This document shows positions 1 to 8,014 of a DNA stretch of 64,000 nucleotides, piece by piece; positions within the stretch are counted from its first letter, which is position 1; each line of letters starts with the position of its first letter. The notes under the pieces were generated by a model. That model was not told where the DNA came from and did not search any database. It saw only the letters and a list, made by a program, of their open reading frames with translations. Source of the stretch: JBGPLJ01 sp035644395 (GTDB taxonomy: Bacteria; Pseudomonadota; Gammaproteobacteria; Steroidobacterales; Steroidobacteraceae); assembly GCA_035644395.1 (NCBI GenBank), contig DASQOR010000068.1, positions 1-64,000 on the forward strand. The letters run 5' to 3'. The translations under genes were made by a program, and so were the position numbers.

Positions 1-2
1 GA

Positions 3-134
3 ACGGACCTCTCGGTGCATTCTCAGCAACGTCTGAACTTCGTGGCCCATGAGCTCAATCAACGGCCGCGCCAGACCTTGAAGTTCCGCACTCCAGCAGA
101 GAAGCTTACCGACACCGTTGCAACGACCGGTTGA
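3..134 (+). CDS. IS30-family transposase, C-terminal end (cut by window edge)
   Basis: A frame open from the left edge ends at TGA 132-134 and encodes 43 residues. The peptide contains TDLSVHSQQ, ELNQRPRQTL and RTPAEKL, the typical end of the DDE integrase domain of IS30-family transposases. The catalytic residues lie outside the window, so whether the element is intact cannot be judged. Bases 135-161, between this stop and the end of gatB, probably hold the right end of the insertion sequence, including a GAAAATGGGGACATGCC-type end on the minus strand, but the terminal repeat cannot be confirmed without the left end. Confidence 0.75.
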   Translation, partial: TDLSVHSQQRLNFVAHELNQRPRQTLKFRTPAEKLTDTVATTG

Positions 135-161
135 GACGGCATGTCCCCATTTTCACCATTT

Positions 162-1625
162 TCATTTCAGTTTCTTGCGCAGGAGCGCGTTCAGCTGCGC
201 CGGGTTGGCCTTGCCCTGGGTCGCCTTCATGGCCTGGCCGACGAAGAATCCGAACAGCTTGTCCTTGCCCGAGCGGTAGTCGGCGAGCTGTCCCGGATTG
301 GCGGCCATGACCTCATCGATCGCCTTTTCGATGGCGCCCGTGTCCGTGATCTGCTTCAGGCCCTTCTCGGCGATGACCGTATCGGCGTCCTTGCCTTCAT
401 TCCACATCGCTTCGAACACTTCCTTCGCGATTTTCCCGGAGATCGTGTTGTCGACGATGCGCCTGAGGAGCCCGGTGAGCCGCGCGACATCCACTTTGCC
501 TGCACCGATCTCGAGCCCGTCGCGGTTGAGCGCGCCGGAGAGTTCTCCCATCACCCAATTGGCGGCGAGCTTGGGCTCGCCACCGAACGCCGTCACAACG
601 GCTTCGTAATAGGCGGCCAGTTCGCGGCTCGCCGTCAGCACTGCGGCGTCGTACTCCGAGAGGCCGTGTTCGCGCGTGAAGCGCGCGGCCTTCTCGTCGG
701 GCAGCTCGGGCAGGCTCTTGCGCGCTGTCTCGATGAAAGCCTCATCGAGCACGACCGGCAGCAGGTCCGGGTCCGGGAAATAGCGATAGTCGTTCGCTTC
801 CTCTTTCGAGCGCAGCGAGCGCGTCTCGTTGCGGTCGGCGTCGTAGAGGCGCGTTTCCTGCTTGATGCTGCCGCCCGACTCGAGAATGTCGATCTGGCGC
901 GCCGCCTCGTGGTTGATCGCCTTCTCGATGAAGCGAAACGAATTGAGGTTCTTGAGCTCGGCCCGCGTGCCGAATTTCTCCGCGCCGACCTTGCGCACCG
1001 ACACGTTCGCATCGCAGCGGAACGAGCCTTCCTGCATGTTGCCGTCGCAGATCTCGAGGTAGCGCACGAGCGTGTGCACTTTCTTCAGGTACGCAACGGC
1101 CTCCTTGGCGCTGCGCATGTCGGGCTCGGAGACGATCTCGAGCAGCGGCGTGCCGGCGCGATTCAGGTCGATGCCGGAAACGCCGGGCAGGCCCTCATGC
1201 AGCGACTTGCCCGCATCTTCCTCGAGGTGCGCGCGCGTGATGCGGATGCGCTTGCGGCTGCCATCCTCGAGCTCGATGTCGAGCGCGCCCTGCGCGACGA
1301 TGGGCTTCTCGTACTGGCTGATCTGGTAGCCCTTCGGCAGGTCCGGGTAGAAATAATTCTTGCGCGCAAAAATCGAGCGCCGCCCGACCTGCGCGCCGAC
1401 CGCGAGCCCGAACTTCACGGCCATGTGTGCGGCCTCCCGGTTGAACACCGGCAGCACGCCCGGGTAGCCGAGGTCGACCAGATTCGCCTGCGTGTTGGGC
1501 GCCGCGCCGAATGCCGTCGGCGAGCCGGAAAAGATCTTGCTGCGCGTTGCGAGCTGGGCGTGAATCTCGAGGCCGATCACGAGCTCCCAGTCCTTGTGGC
1601 CCTCTTTCATGGCCGCGGCGCTCAT
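162..1625 (-). CDS. gatB: Aspartyl/glutamyl-tRNA amidotransferase subunit B
   Basis: This is the tRNA-binding and kinase subunit of the GatCAB amidotransferase. It activates Glu-tRNA(Gln) or Asp-tRNA(Asn) so that ammonia from GatA can convert them to the correct amide form. The 487-residue product has normal length. WELVIGLEIHAQL lies near the N-terminus, followed by the SPTAFGAAPNTQ segment of the GatB/E core. The C-terminal tail (FFVGQAMKATQGKANP to the end) is the YqeY-like tRNA-binding domain. The start ATG overlaps the gatA stop by four bases (ATGA), so translation is probably coupled. Its stop codon lies only about 30 bases from the transposase stop on the opposite strand. Confidence 0.97.
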   Translation of the reverse strand: MSAAAMKEGHKDWELVIGLEIHAQLATRSKIFSGSPTAFGAAPNTQANLVDLGYPGVLPVFNREAAHMAVKFGLAVGAQVGRRSIFARKNYFYPDLPKGYQISQYEKPIVAQGALDIELEDGSRKRIRITRAHLEEDAGKSLHEGLPGVSGIDLNRAGTPLLEIVSEPDMRSAKEAVAYLKKVHTLVRYLEICDGNMQEGSFRCDANVSVRKVGAEKFGTRAELKNLNSFRFIEKAINHEAARQIDILESGGSIKQETRLYDADRNETRSLRSKEEANDYRYFPDPDLLPVVLDEAFIETARKSLPELPDEKAARFTREHGLSEYDAAVLTASRELAAYYEAVVTAFGGEPKLAANWVMGELSGALNRDGLEIGAGKVDVARLTGLLRRIVDNTISGKIAKEVFEAMWNEGKDADTVIAEKGLKQITDTGAIEKAIDEVMAANPGQLADYRSGKDKLFGFFVGQAMKATQGKANPAQLNALLRKKLK

Positions 1626-3082
1626 TCGTAGCCCCGCGGAATGCGCCGGTGCCAGTCGGTCTCGCGCTGATAGCGGTGGCCGACATTGAGGATCTTCGCC
1701 TCGGCGAAATGCGGGCCGATGATCTGCAGGCCGACCGGCAGCCCGCCCACGAGCCCGCAGGGCACGGACATCGCCGGCAGGCCCGCGAGATTCGCGCCGA
1801 TCGTGTAGATGTCGTTCAGGTACATGGTGATCGGGTCGTCGACTTTCGCGCCGATCGCAAACGCCGGCGTTGGTGCCGTCGGACCCATGAGCACGTCGAC
1901 CTCGCGGAATGCGCGCCGGAAGTCCTCGTTGATGAGCGCGCGCACTTTCTGCGCCTTGAGGTAATAGGCATCGTAGTAGCCGGCCGAAAGCACGTAAGTG
2001 CCGGTCATGATCCGGCGCTTGACCTCGGCGCCGAAGCCTTCACCGCGGGAGCGCTTGTAGAGATCCATCAGGTCCTTCGGATCCTGGCAGCGATGGCCGA
2101 AGCGCACGCCGTCGAAGCGGGAAAGGTTCGAGGAGCACTCCGCCGGCGCGACGACGTAGTACGTCGGCACGGAGAGCGGCAGGTTCGGCAGGCTCACCTC
2201 TTTCAGCTCGGCGCCGAGCTTGCGGCAGACCTCGAGGGCCGCGCGCACGCAGCTGCCGGTCGCTTCCTCGAGGCCCTTGTCGAAGAACTCCTTGAGGAGG
2301 CCGATCTTCACGCCCTTGAGCGGCTGCTCGAGCAAGGTCGTGTACGGCGGTACCGGCTCGTTGACGCTCGTCGAGTCGGCGGGATCGAAACCCGCGAACG
2401 CCTCGAGGAGGATCGCCGCGTCTTCCACCGAGCGCGTCAGCACGCCCGCCTGGTCGAGGCTCGAAGCGAACGCGATCATCCCGTAGCGCGAGACGCGCCC
2501 GTAGGTCGGCTTGAAGCCCGTGAGGCCGGTCAGCGCGGCCGGCTGGCGAATCGAGCCGCCGGTGTCGGTGCCGGTCGCGGCAGGAATCAACCGGGCGGAG
2601 ACCGCGGCGGCCGAGCCGCCGGAGGAGCCGCCCGGCACTCTGCTGCGGTCCCACGGATTCGCAACGGGACCGTAGTAGCTCGTCTCGTTCGACGAGCCCA
2701 TCGCGAACTCGTCCATGTTGAGCTTGCCGAGCATGACCGTACCCGCCGCCTTGAGACGGGCGACGACGGTGGCGTCGTAGGGCGCGACGAAGTTGTCGAG
2801 CATGCGTGAACCACAGCTCGTCCGGACACCGTCGGTGCAGAAAATGTCCTTGTGGGCGATCGGAATGCCGGTGAGCGGGCCAGCGCCGCCCGCGGCCAGC
2901 TGCCGGTCCGCGGACCCGGCCTCGGCGAGCGCCGATTCGGCCGTGACCGTCAGGAAAGCGTTGAGCGGCTTGTTGTGCTCCTCGATGCGCTTCAGGCAAG
3001 CGCGCGTCAGCTCCACGCTCGAGACCTCGCGCGCGCGGAGCTTGCGGGAAAGTTCGGCGATCGTGAGCGTATGCAGGCTCAT
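1622..3082 (-). CDS. gatA: Aspartyl/glutamyl-tRNA amidotransferase subunit A
   Basis: Glutaminase subunit of GatCAB that releases ammonia from glutamine. The 486-residue product carries the amidase signature. The Ser-cisSer-Lys triad is visible as K78 in IPIAHKD, S153 in GGSSGGSAA and S177 in TDTGGSIRQPA. The length and motifs fit the family fully. It overlaps gatC upstream and gatB downstream by four bases each, giving a tightly coupled gatC-gatA-gatB operon. A bacterium carrying GatCAB usually lacks GlnRS, AsnRS or both, but those genes are outside this window. Confidence 0.97.
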   Translation of the reverse strand: MSLHTLTIAELSRKLRAREVSSVELTRACLKRIEEHNKPLNAFLTVTAESALAEAGSADRQLAAGGAGPLTGIPIAHKDIFCTDGVRTSCGSRMLDNFVAPYDATVVARLKAAGTVMLGKLNMDEFAMGSSNETSYYGPVANPWDRSRVPGGSSGGSAAAVSARLIPAATGTDTGGSIRQPAALTGLTGFKPTYGRVSRYGMIAFASSLDQAGVLTRSVEDAAILLEAFAGFDPADSTSVNEPVPPYTTLLEQPLKGVKIGLLKEFFDKGLEEATGSCVRAALEVCRKLGAELKEVSLPNLPLSVPTYYVVAPAECSSNLSRFDGVRFGHRCQDPKDLMDLYKRSRGEGFGAEVKRRIMTGTYVLSAGYYDAYYLKAQKVRALINEDFRRAFREVDVLMGPTAPTPAFAIGAKVDDPITMYLNDIYTIGANLAGLPAMSVPCGLVGGLPVGLQIIGPHFAEAKILNVGHRYQRETDWHRRIPRGYE

Positions 3083-3372
3083 TCGATCACCTTTGGCACG
3101 AGATACAGGCCCGCTTCGACCTGCGGAGCGTTCTTCTGGTACTTCTCATGCGCATCCGCCTCGGTGACCGCGTCCGGCCGCAGGCGTTGGGTCTGGCCTT
3201 CCAGGGGATGGGCCATGGGCTCGACGCCCTCGGTCTTCGCGGCGTTCAGCTGCTCGACGAAAGCGAGGATGCTCGAGAGGCTTTTCACGACCACCGGCAT
3301 CTCGGCTTCGGTGATAGCGAGGCGCGCGAGGTGAGCGATGGCCTCGACCTCTTTGCGGGTCAGGTTAGACAT
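3079..3372 (-). CDS. gatC: Aspartyl/glutamyl-tRNA amidotransferase subunit C
   Basis: Small belt-like subunit that holds GatA and GatB together. The 97-residue product starts MSNLTRKEVEAIAHLARL, the conserved GatC N-terminus. An in-frame ATG 21 codons upstream exists but would add a Cys/Phe-rich extension not found in the family, so the start at 3372 was chosen. The C-terminal stretch (APQVEAGLYLVPKVIE) matches the usual LVPKVI(E) ending. It is the first gene of the operon and is divergent from mreB across a 175-base region. Confidence 0.95.
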   Translation of the reverse strand: MSNLTRKEVEAIAHLARLAITEAEMPVVVKSLSSILAFVEQLNAAKTEGVEPMAHPLEGQTQRLRPDAVTEADAHEKYQKNAPQVEAGLYLVPKVIE

Positions 3373-3434
3373 GGTCCGGAGCGTCTCTTTCTGGGGGTAT
3401 TCGCGCCAGCGAAGCGCGAAAAAAGTCGCGCACA

Positions 3435-3440
3435 ATCATA
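3435..3440 (-). promoter_or_regulatory. Candidate -10 box for gatCAB
   Basis: On the minus strand TATGAT matches the sigma-70 -10 consensus at five of six positions, about 60 bases before the gatC start. No convincing -35 box lies 16-18 bases upstream, so this is a weak call. Confidence 0.25.
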
Positions 3441-3449
3441 CATGTGGCG

Positions 3450-3478
3450 TTGCCTATTGCGCCACCCGTTGCTAGAGT
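3450..3478 (+). promoter_or_regulatory. Candidate sigma-70 promoter for the mreB operon
   Basis: TTGCCT (3450-3455) and TAGAGT (3473-3478) are separated by exactly 17 bases, each matching the consensus at four of six positions. The predicted start of transcription is near 3485, giving a leader of about 60 bases before mreB. It is placed back to back with the gatC upstream region. Confidence 0.4.
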
Positions 3479-3547
3479 ACCGGCACTTTTTCCGGACCCC
3501 CTCGTCGTCACACCCGGAATAGTTTTTTTCAGGATCGGGCGCCCTCT

Positions 3548-4591
3548 ATGCTCAAGAGCTTCAGGGGTTATTTCTCCAATGACCTCTCCATCGATCTCGG
3601 CACCGCCAATACGCTGATCTACGTCCGCGGCAAGGGCATCGTCTTGAACGAGCCTTCCGTCGTTGCCGTGCAGGAAGAGCCGGGCCGCGGCACGAAATTC
3701 ATCGCTGCGGTCGGCGCGGAAGCGAAAGGCATGCTGGGTCGCACGCCCGGCCACATCACCGCCGTGCGCCCGATGAAGGACGGCGTCATTGCCGACTTCA
3801 CGTACACGGAGAAGATGCTCCAGTACTTCATCCGCAAGGTGCACGGCAATCGTTTCTTCAGCCCGAGCCCGCGCGTGCTCGTGTGCGTACCGTTCGGTTC
3901 GACGCAGGTCGAACGACGCGCGATCAAGGAATCGGCGGAAGGCGCCGGCGCGAGAAGCGTCGACGTCGTGTTCGAACCGATGGCTGCCGCCGTGGGTGCT
4001 GGGCTCCCGGTGAGCGAAGCGCGCGGCTCCATGGTGCTCGACGTCGGCGGCGGCACCTCGGAAGTTGCCGTGATTTCGCTGAACGGCATCGTGTACGCGT
4101 CGTCCGTGCGCATCGGCGGCGACCGCTTCGATGAGGCGATCATCAACTACGTGCGCCGCAACTACGGCATCCTGATCGGCGAAGCAACCGCGGAGCGCGT
4201 GAAGATCGAAATCGGCTCGGCGTATCCCGGCCAGCAGGTGCGCGAGATCTCGGTCAAGGGCCGGAACCTCTCGGAAGGCGTGCCGCGCAGCTTCACGCTG
4301 AACAGCAACGAGATTCTCGAAGCGCTGCAGGAACCGCTGCAGGGCATCGTCGGCGCCGTGAAACAGGCGCTCGAGCAAACCCCGCCCGAACTCGGCGCGG
4401 ACGTCGCGGAAAGCGGCATCGTGCTCACCGGCGGCGGCGCGCTGCTGCGTGACATCGACAAACTCCTGATGGAGGAAACGGGTCTGCCGGTCGTGGTCGC
4501 GGAAGATCCGCTCACCTGCGTCGCGCGCGGCGGCGGCCGCATCCTCGAACTCACCGAAGAGCACGGCCCCGGCCTGTTCGCACTGGAATGA
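3548..4591 (+). CDS. mreB: Rod shape-determining protein MreB
   Basis: Actin-like ATPase that forms membrane-associated filaments and guides the elongation machinery of the cell wall. The 347-residue product has family length. The phosphate-1 loop DLGTANTLIYVRGKG, the phosphate-2 loop LDVGGGTSEVAVISL and the adenosine motif IVLTGGGALLRDID are all visible. The N-terminal MLKSFRGYFSNDLSIDLGTANT is close to that of proteobacterial MreB. It is the first gene of a run that continues with mreC, mreD, mrdA and rodA, the complete elongasome core. A 68-base gap with tandem palindromes separates it from mreC. Confidence 0.98.
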   Translation: MLKSFRGYFSNDLSIDLGTANTLIYVRGKGIVLNEPSVVAVQEEPGRGTKFIAAVGAEAKGMLGRTPGHITAVRPMKDGVIADFTYTEKMLQYFIRKVHGNRFFSPSPRVLVCVPFGSTQVERRAIKESAEGAGARSVDVVFEPMAAAVGAGLPVSEARGSMVLDVGGGTSEVAVISLNGIVYASSVRIGGDRFDEAIINYVRRNYGILIGEATAERVKIEIGSAYPGQQVREISVKGRNLSEGVPRSFTLNSNEILEALQEPLQGIVGAVKQALEQTPPELGADVAESGIVLTGGGALLRDIDKLLMEETGLPVVVAEDPLTCVARGGGRILELTEEHGPGLFALE

Positions 4592-4593
4592 CC

Positions 4594-4640
4594 GGGGACT
4601 GTCCCCGCCTCGGGACTGTCCCCGCATGGGGACTGTCCCG
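4594..4640 (+). repeat. Three tandem 17-bp units built on a GGGGACTGTCCCC palindrome
   Basis: Units begin at 4594, 4611 and 4628, an exact 17-base period. Each contains a 13-base palindrome around a central T (GGGGACTGTCCCC with single end mismatches in copies 2 and 3). They fill the gap between the mreB stop and the mreC start. Related GGGGACAGAC/GTCTGTCCCC arms occur at 9228-9290 and 40974-40991. Confidence 0.85.
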
Positions 4641-4659
4641 TCTTAGCTAAGGCCCGCAC

Positions 4660-5562
4660 TTGGCAGCATTCCAAACCCCGATCAACCGCCCCATCCTGAG
4701 CCGCGGGCCGCTGTCGCTCGGCGGGTTCCTGTTCTGCGCCGGCCTCTCGATCGTCGTGATGTGGCTCGACCAGCGCTACGACTACCTGGCGGGCGTGCGC
4801 CGCGGCCTTTCGATTGCGGGCTACGGCGTCGAGGTCACGGTGAATACGCCGTTCCTCGCCTGGCGCGGGCTCTCCGATTATTTCGCGACGCGCGGACGGC
4901 TCCTGAAGGAAAACGACGAGCTGCGCTCGCACCAGCGCGAGACGGACCTGAAGCTGCAGCGCTTCGATGCGCTCGAGCAGGAGAACCTGCGCCTGCGCGG
5001 CCTGCGCATGAGCACCGAGCAGATCGCGCAGAAATTCCTGGTCGGCGAGATCATGCAGGTCGACCTCGATCCCTACCGCCACCGCGTGCGCATCAACAAG
5101 GGTTCGCACGACGGCGTGCAGCAGGGTCAGCCGATCCTCGATGCCGCCGGCGTCGTCGGCCAGATCACGCGCGTCGGCGTTTTCTCCTCCGAAGCCATCC
5201 TGATCACGGACGCCGAGCATGCGATCCCCGTGCAGGTGAACCGCAACGGCCTGCGCACGATTGCGGTTGGCACCGGCAATCTGAGCCAGCTGGCGCTCCC
5301 GTATCTCGCGTCGAACGCCGACATTCGCGAAGGCGATCTGCTCGTCACCTCGGGTCTCGGCGGAGTCTTTCCGGCCGGCTACCCGGTCGGCACGGTCAAG
5401 AAGATCGATCGTGAAGTCGTGCAGACGCTCGCCTCGATCATCGCAACGCCGGCGGCTGCGCTCGACCGCGATCGTGAAGTGCTGCTCGTCTTCACGCCGG
5501 AGCAGGCGGTGGAACCGGTGCCGCCGGCAGCCCCGGCCGCGGCGCCCAAACCGAAATCATGA
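4660..5562 (+). CDS. mreC: Rod shape-determining protein MreC
   Basis: Bitopic inner-membrane protein linking MreB and MreD to PBP2 in the periplasm. The 300-residue product has a short cytoplasmic N-terminus, one membrane segment at about residues 22-40 (FLFCAGLSIVVMWL), a coiled-coil (about 70-110, rich in LKENDELRSHQRETD-type heptads) and the paired beta-barrel domain typical of MreC. The tail (about 280-300) is rich in Pro and Ala. The start chosen is TTG at 4660, preceded by AAGG at good spacing; no ATG or GTG gives a full-length protein. The unusual start and the palindromes upstream may lower its translation relative to mreB. Its stop overlaps mreD. Confidence 0.95.
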   Translation: MAAFQTPINRPILSRGPLSLGGFLFCAGLSIVVMWLDQRYDYLAGVRRGLSIAGYGVEVTVNTPFLAWRGLSDYFATRGRLLKENDELRSHQRETDLKLQRFDALEQENLRLRGLRMSTEQIAQKFLVGEIMQVDLDPYRHRVRINKGSHDGVQQGQPILDAAGVVGQITRVGVFSSEAILITDAEHAIPVQVNRNGLRTIAVGTGNLSQLALPYLASNADIREGDLLVTSGLGGVFPAGYPVGTVKKIDREVVQTLASIIATPAAALDRDREVLLVFTPEQAVEPVPPAAPAAAPKPKS

Positions 5563-6038
5563 GCCGCGGCGATCATTTCGCGCGCTGGCCGCTGTTCGCG
5601 AGCGGGTTCGCAGGCCTCGTGCTCGGCCTCATACCGCTACCCGCCTGGCTGGACATGCTGCGGCCCGACTTCCTGGCGCTGGTCGTTCTCTACTGGGCGA
5701 TCCACGTCCCGCAAGCCGGGCGACTCTGGTTCGCGTGGTGCGCGGGGCTCCTCCTCGATGGCTTCCGCGGCGTCGTGCTCGGCCAGTTCGCGCTCGCCAT
5801 GACCGTGATCGCCGCGGTCGCCATCTACCTGCACCTGCGCATTCGCGCCTATCCGATCTGGCACCAGGCGGGCGTCGTGTTCGCCGCGCTCTTTCTGTAT
5901 CACCTGACGCTCTGGATCGTCGACGGCTGGTCGGGCCATCCGGTCACGACGTCGGCGCGCTGGATCCCGGCGGTCACCGGCGCGCTGGTCTGGCCCTTCG
6001 TCAGCGGAATCCTCGACAAGCTCCATCACCGCTTCTGA
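5559..6038 (+). CDS. mreD: Rod shape-determining protein MreD
   Basis: Integral membrane partner of MreC. The 159-residue product is strongly hydrophobic with about five predicted membrane segments, and contains the family pattern RPDFLALVVLYWAIHVP followed by a glycine-rich AWCAGLLLDGF segment. The start ATG overlaps the end of mreC (ATGA), and mrdA follows after 15 bases. Position and topology support the call more than any single motif. Confidence 0.95.
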   Translation: MSRGDHFARWPLFASGFAGLVLGLIPLPAWLDMLRPDFLALVVLYWAIHVPQAGRLWFAWCAGLLLDGFRGVVLGQFALAMTVIAAVAIYLHLRIRAYPIWHQAGVVFAALFLYHLTLWIVDGWSGHPVTTSARWIPAVTGALVWPFVSGILDKLHHRF

Positions 6039-6053
6039 CGGACCGGCCGCGCC

Positions 6054-8012
6054 ATGCGTCAACAGGTCCGCATCAAGAATCCCTTCATCGAGCAGGAAAT
6101 CTTCCTGCGCCGCGGTTTCGTCGCGGGCATCATCATGCTGGGCCTCGCGCTCGCGCTCACGATCAAGCTCTTCCAGCTGCAGATCCTGCGTCACGACTAC
6201 TACCTCGAGCTTTCGCAAGGCAACCGCGTACGGCTCGAACCGATTCCGCCGGCGCGCGGCCTCATCCGCGACCGCAACGGCGTCGTGCTCGCGGACAATC
6301 TGCCGGCCTTCCAGCTCGAACTCACGCTCGAGGAGCTGCCGCTCGACGCGCGCAAGCAACCGGACCTCGACGGCACGCTCGCGCGCCTGGTCGCCATCCG
6401 GGCGATCGAACCGGACGGCGTCGTGCCGCTCAAGCGCCTGATCCGTTCGCGCCGCAGCTTCGAAGGCGTGCCCATCCGCCAGCGGCTCTCGGACGAGGAC
6501 GTCGCCCGCTTCGCGGTCCACCGCCACGAATTCCCGGGCGTCGAGATCCAGACCCGCCTCACGCGCAATTACCGCTACGGCTTGATCGCCTCGCACGCGC
6601 TCGGTTATGTCGGCGCGATCAACGAGCAGGAAATCACGCGCATCGATCCGAGCGACTACGCGGGCCTCTCGACGATCGGCAAGCTCGGCGTCGAGCTTGC
6701 TTACGAATCGCAACTGCGCGGCAAGGCGGGCTTCCGGCAGGTGCTGGTGAATGCCCAGGGTCGCGCGGTGGAACGCCAGGGCGCCTTCACGCCCAAGCTC
6801 GAGACGCGCGCGCCGCTGGCGGGCGATGACCTGACGCTGGCGATGGACATCAACGCGCAGCTCGCGGCGGAAGCGGCGCTCGCCGGCCAGCGCGGGGCCG
6901 TGGTCGCGCTCGATCCGGGGTCGGGCGACGTCATCGCCTTCGCCAGCACGCCAAACTACGACCCGAACCAGTTTGCGAAGGGCATTTCCTCCAGGGACTA
7001 CAACGAGCTCGCGACCAGCATCGACCGGCCGCTCTTCAATCGCGCGATCCGCGGCGCCTACCCGCCCGGCTCGACCGTGAAACCGCTGGTCGCCATTGCG
7101 GGACTCGAGATGCCGGGTTTTGATCCGAACGACCGGCGCTACTGCAAGGGCTTCTATACTTTGCCCGGCAGCAGTCACCGCTATCGCGACTGGAAGAAGG
7201 AAGGCCATGGCCCGGTCGATATGCACGACGCCATCACACAGTCCTGCGACGTGTATTTCTACCAGGTGGCCAATACCGTCGGCATCGAGCGGCTGTCGCA
7301 GCTCTTGACGCGCTTCGGCCTCGGCCAGGTCACGGGCATCGACGTTGGCGGCGAGAAGCCGGGCCTCGTGCCTTCGCCCGAGTGGAAGCGGCGAACGTTT
7401 CCGAAGGGCGAGGCACAAACGTGGTTTCCCGGCGAGACCGTCATCGTGGGCATCGGCCAGGGCTTTCTCCTTGCAACGCCGCTGCAGCTGGCAACCGTCG
7501 CTGCAAAGATCGCTGCGCGCGGCCGCACGTTCGCGCCCCGCATGGTCACGGCGATTCGGGACACGCGCACCGGCAAGACAGGTGTGCTTGCGCCGAAGCC
7601 GCTCGCGGTCGTAACCGCGGATCCGGCGCATTGGGATATCGTCATCGGCGGCATGGTCGGCGTCACGAGCTTCCCGAAAGGCACCGCGCGCATGGCATGG
7701 AAGGACGCACCCTACTCGGTGGCGGGCAAGAGCGGCACGGCGCAGGTCTTCAGCCTGGGCCAGAACGAGAAATACGATGAAAAGACGCTCGAGGAGCGCC
7801 TGCGCGATCACGGCGTCTTCATCGCCTTCGCACCGGCGGACAAAGCGCGCATCGCGGTCGCGGTGCTCGTGGAGAACGGCCGCAGCGGTAGCGGCACTGC
7901 AGCACCGGTGGCGCGCAAGGTGATGGACGCGTATCTCCTCGGCAAGATGCCGGACGCCGCACCCGCTGCGCCGCCTGCGGCGCCGCCACCCGAAACGGGC
8001 GCCACGGAATAG
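6054..8012 (+). CDS. mrdA: Penicillin-binding protein 2 (elongasome transpeptidase)
   Basis: Monofunctional class B transpeptidase that cross-links peptidoglycan during side-wall growth. The 652-residue product has an N-terminal membrane anchor (about residues 22-42), a pedestal domain beginning at PPARGLIRDRNG, and the transpeptidase domain. The active-site motifs are S340-T-V-K, S397-C-D and K559-S-G. The C-terminal tail is Ala/Pro-rich. It lies between mreD and rodA, the partner SEDS glycosyltransferase, with only two bases before rodA. Confidence 0.97.
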   Translation: MRQQVRIKNPFIEQEIFLRRGFVAGIIMLGLALALTIKLFQLQILRHDYYLELSQGNRVRLEPIPPARGLIRDRNGVVLADNLPAFQLELTLEELPLDARKQPDLDGTLARLVAIRAIEPDGVVPLKRLIRSRRSFEGVPIRQRLSDEDVARFAVHRHEFPGVEIQTRLTRNYRYGLIASHALGYVGAINEQEITRIDPSDYAGLSTIGKLGVELAYESQLRGKAGFRQVLVNAQGRAVERQGAFTPKLETRAPLAGDDLTLAMDINAQLAAEAALAGQRGAVVALDPGSGDVIAFASTPNYDPNQFAKGISSRDYNELATSIDRPLFNRAIRGAYPPGSTVKPLVAIAGLEMPGFDPNDRRYCKGFYTLPGSSHRYRDWKKEGHGPVDMHDAITQSCDVYFYQVANTVGIERLSQLLTRFGLGQVTGIDVGGEKPGLVPSPEWKRRTFPKGEAQTWFPGETVIVGIGQGFLLATPLQLATVAAKIAARGRTFAPRMVTAIRDTRTGKTGVLAPKPLAVVTADPAHWDIVIGGMVGVTSFPKGTARMAWKDAPYSVAGKSGTAQVFSLGQNEKYDEKTLEERLRDHGVFIAFAPADKARIAVAVLVENGRSGSGTAAPVARKVMDAYLLGKMPDAAPAAPPAAPPPETGATE

Positions 8013-8014
8013 CC

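Noticed and set aside
141..1631. Long open frame on the plus strand across gatB
   Set aside because: It is the complement of gatB in very GC-rich DNA, has no family motifs, and its protein is rich in Arg, Ala and Leu as expected of a shadow frame.
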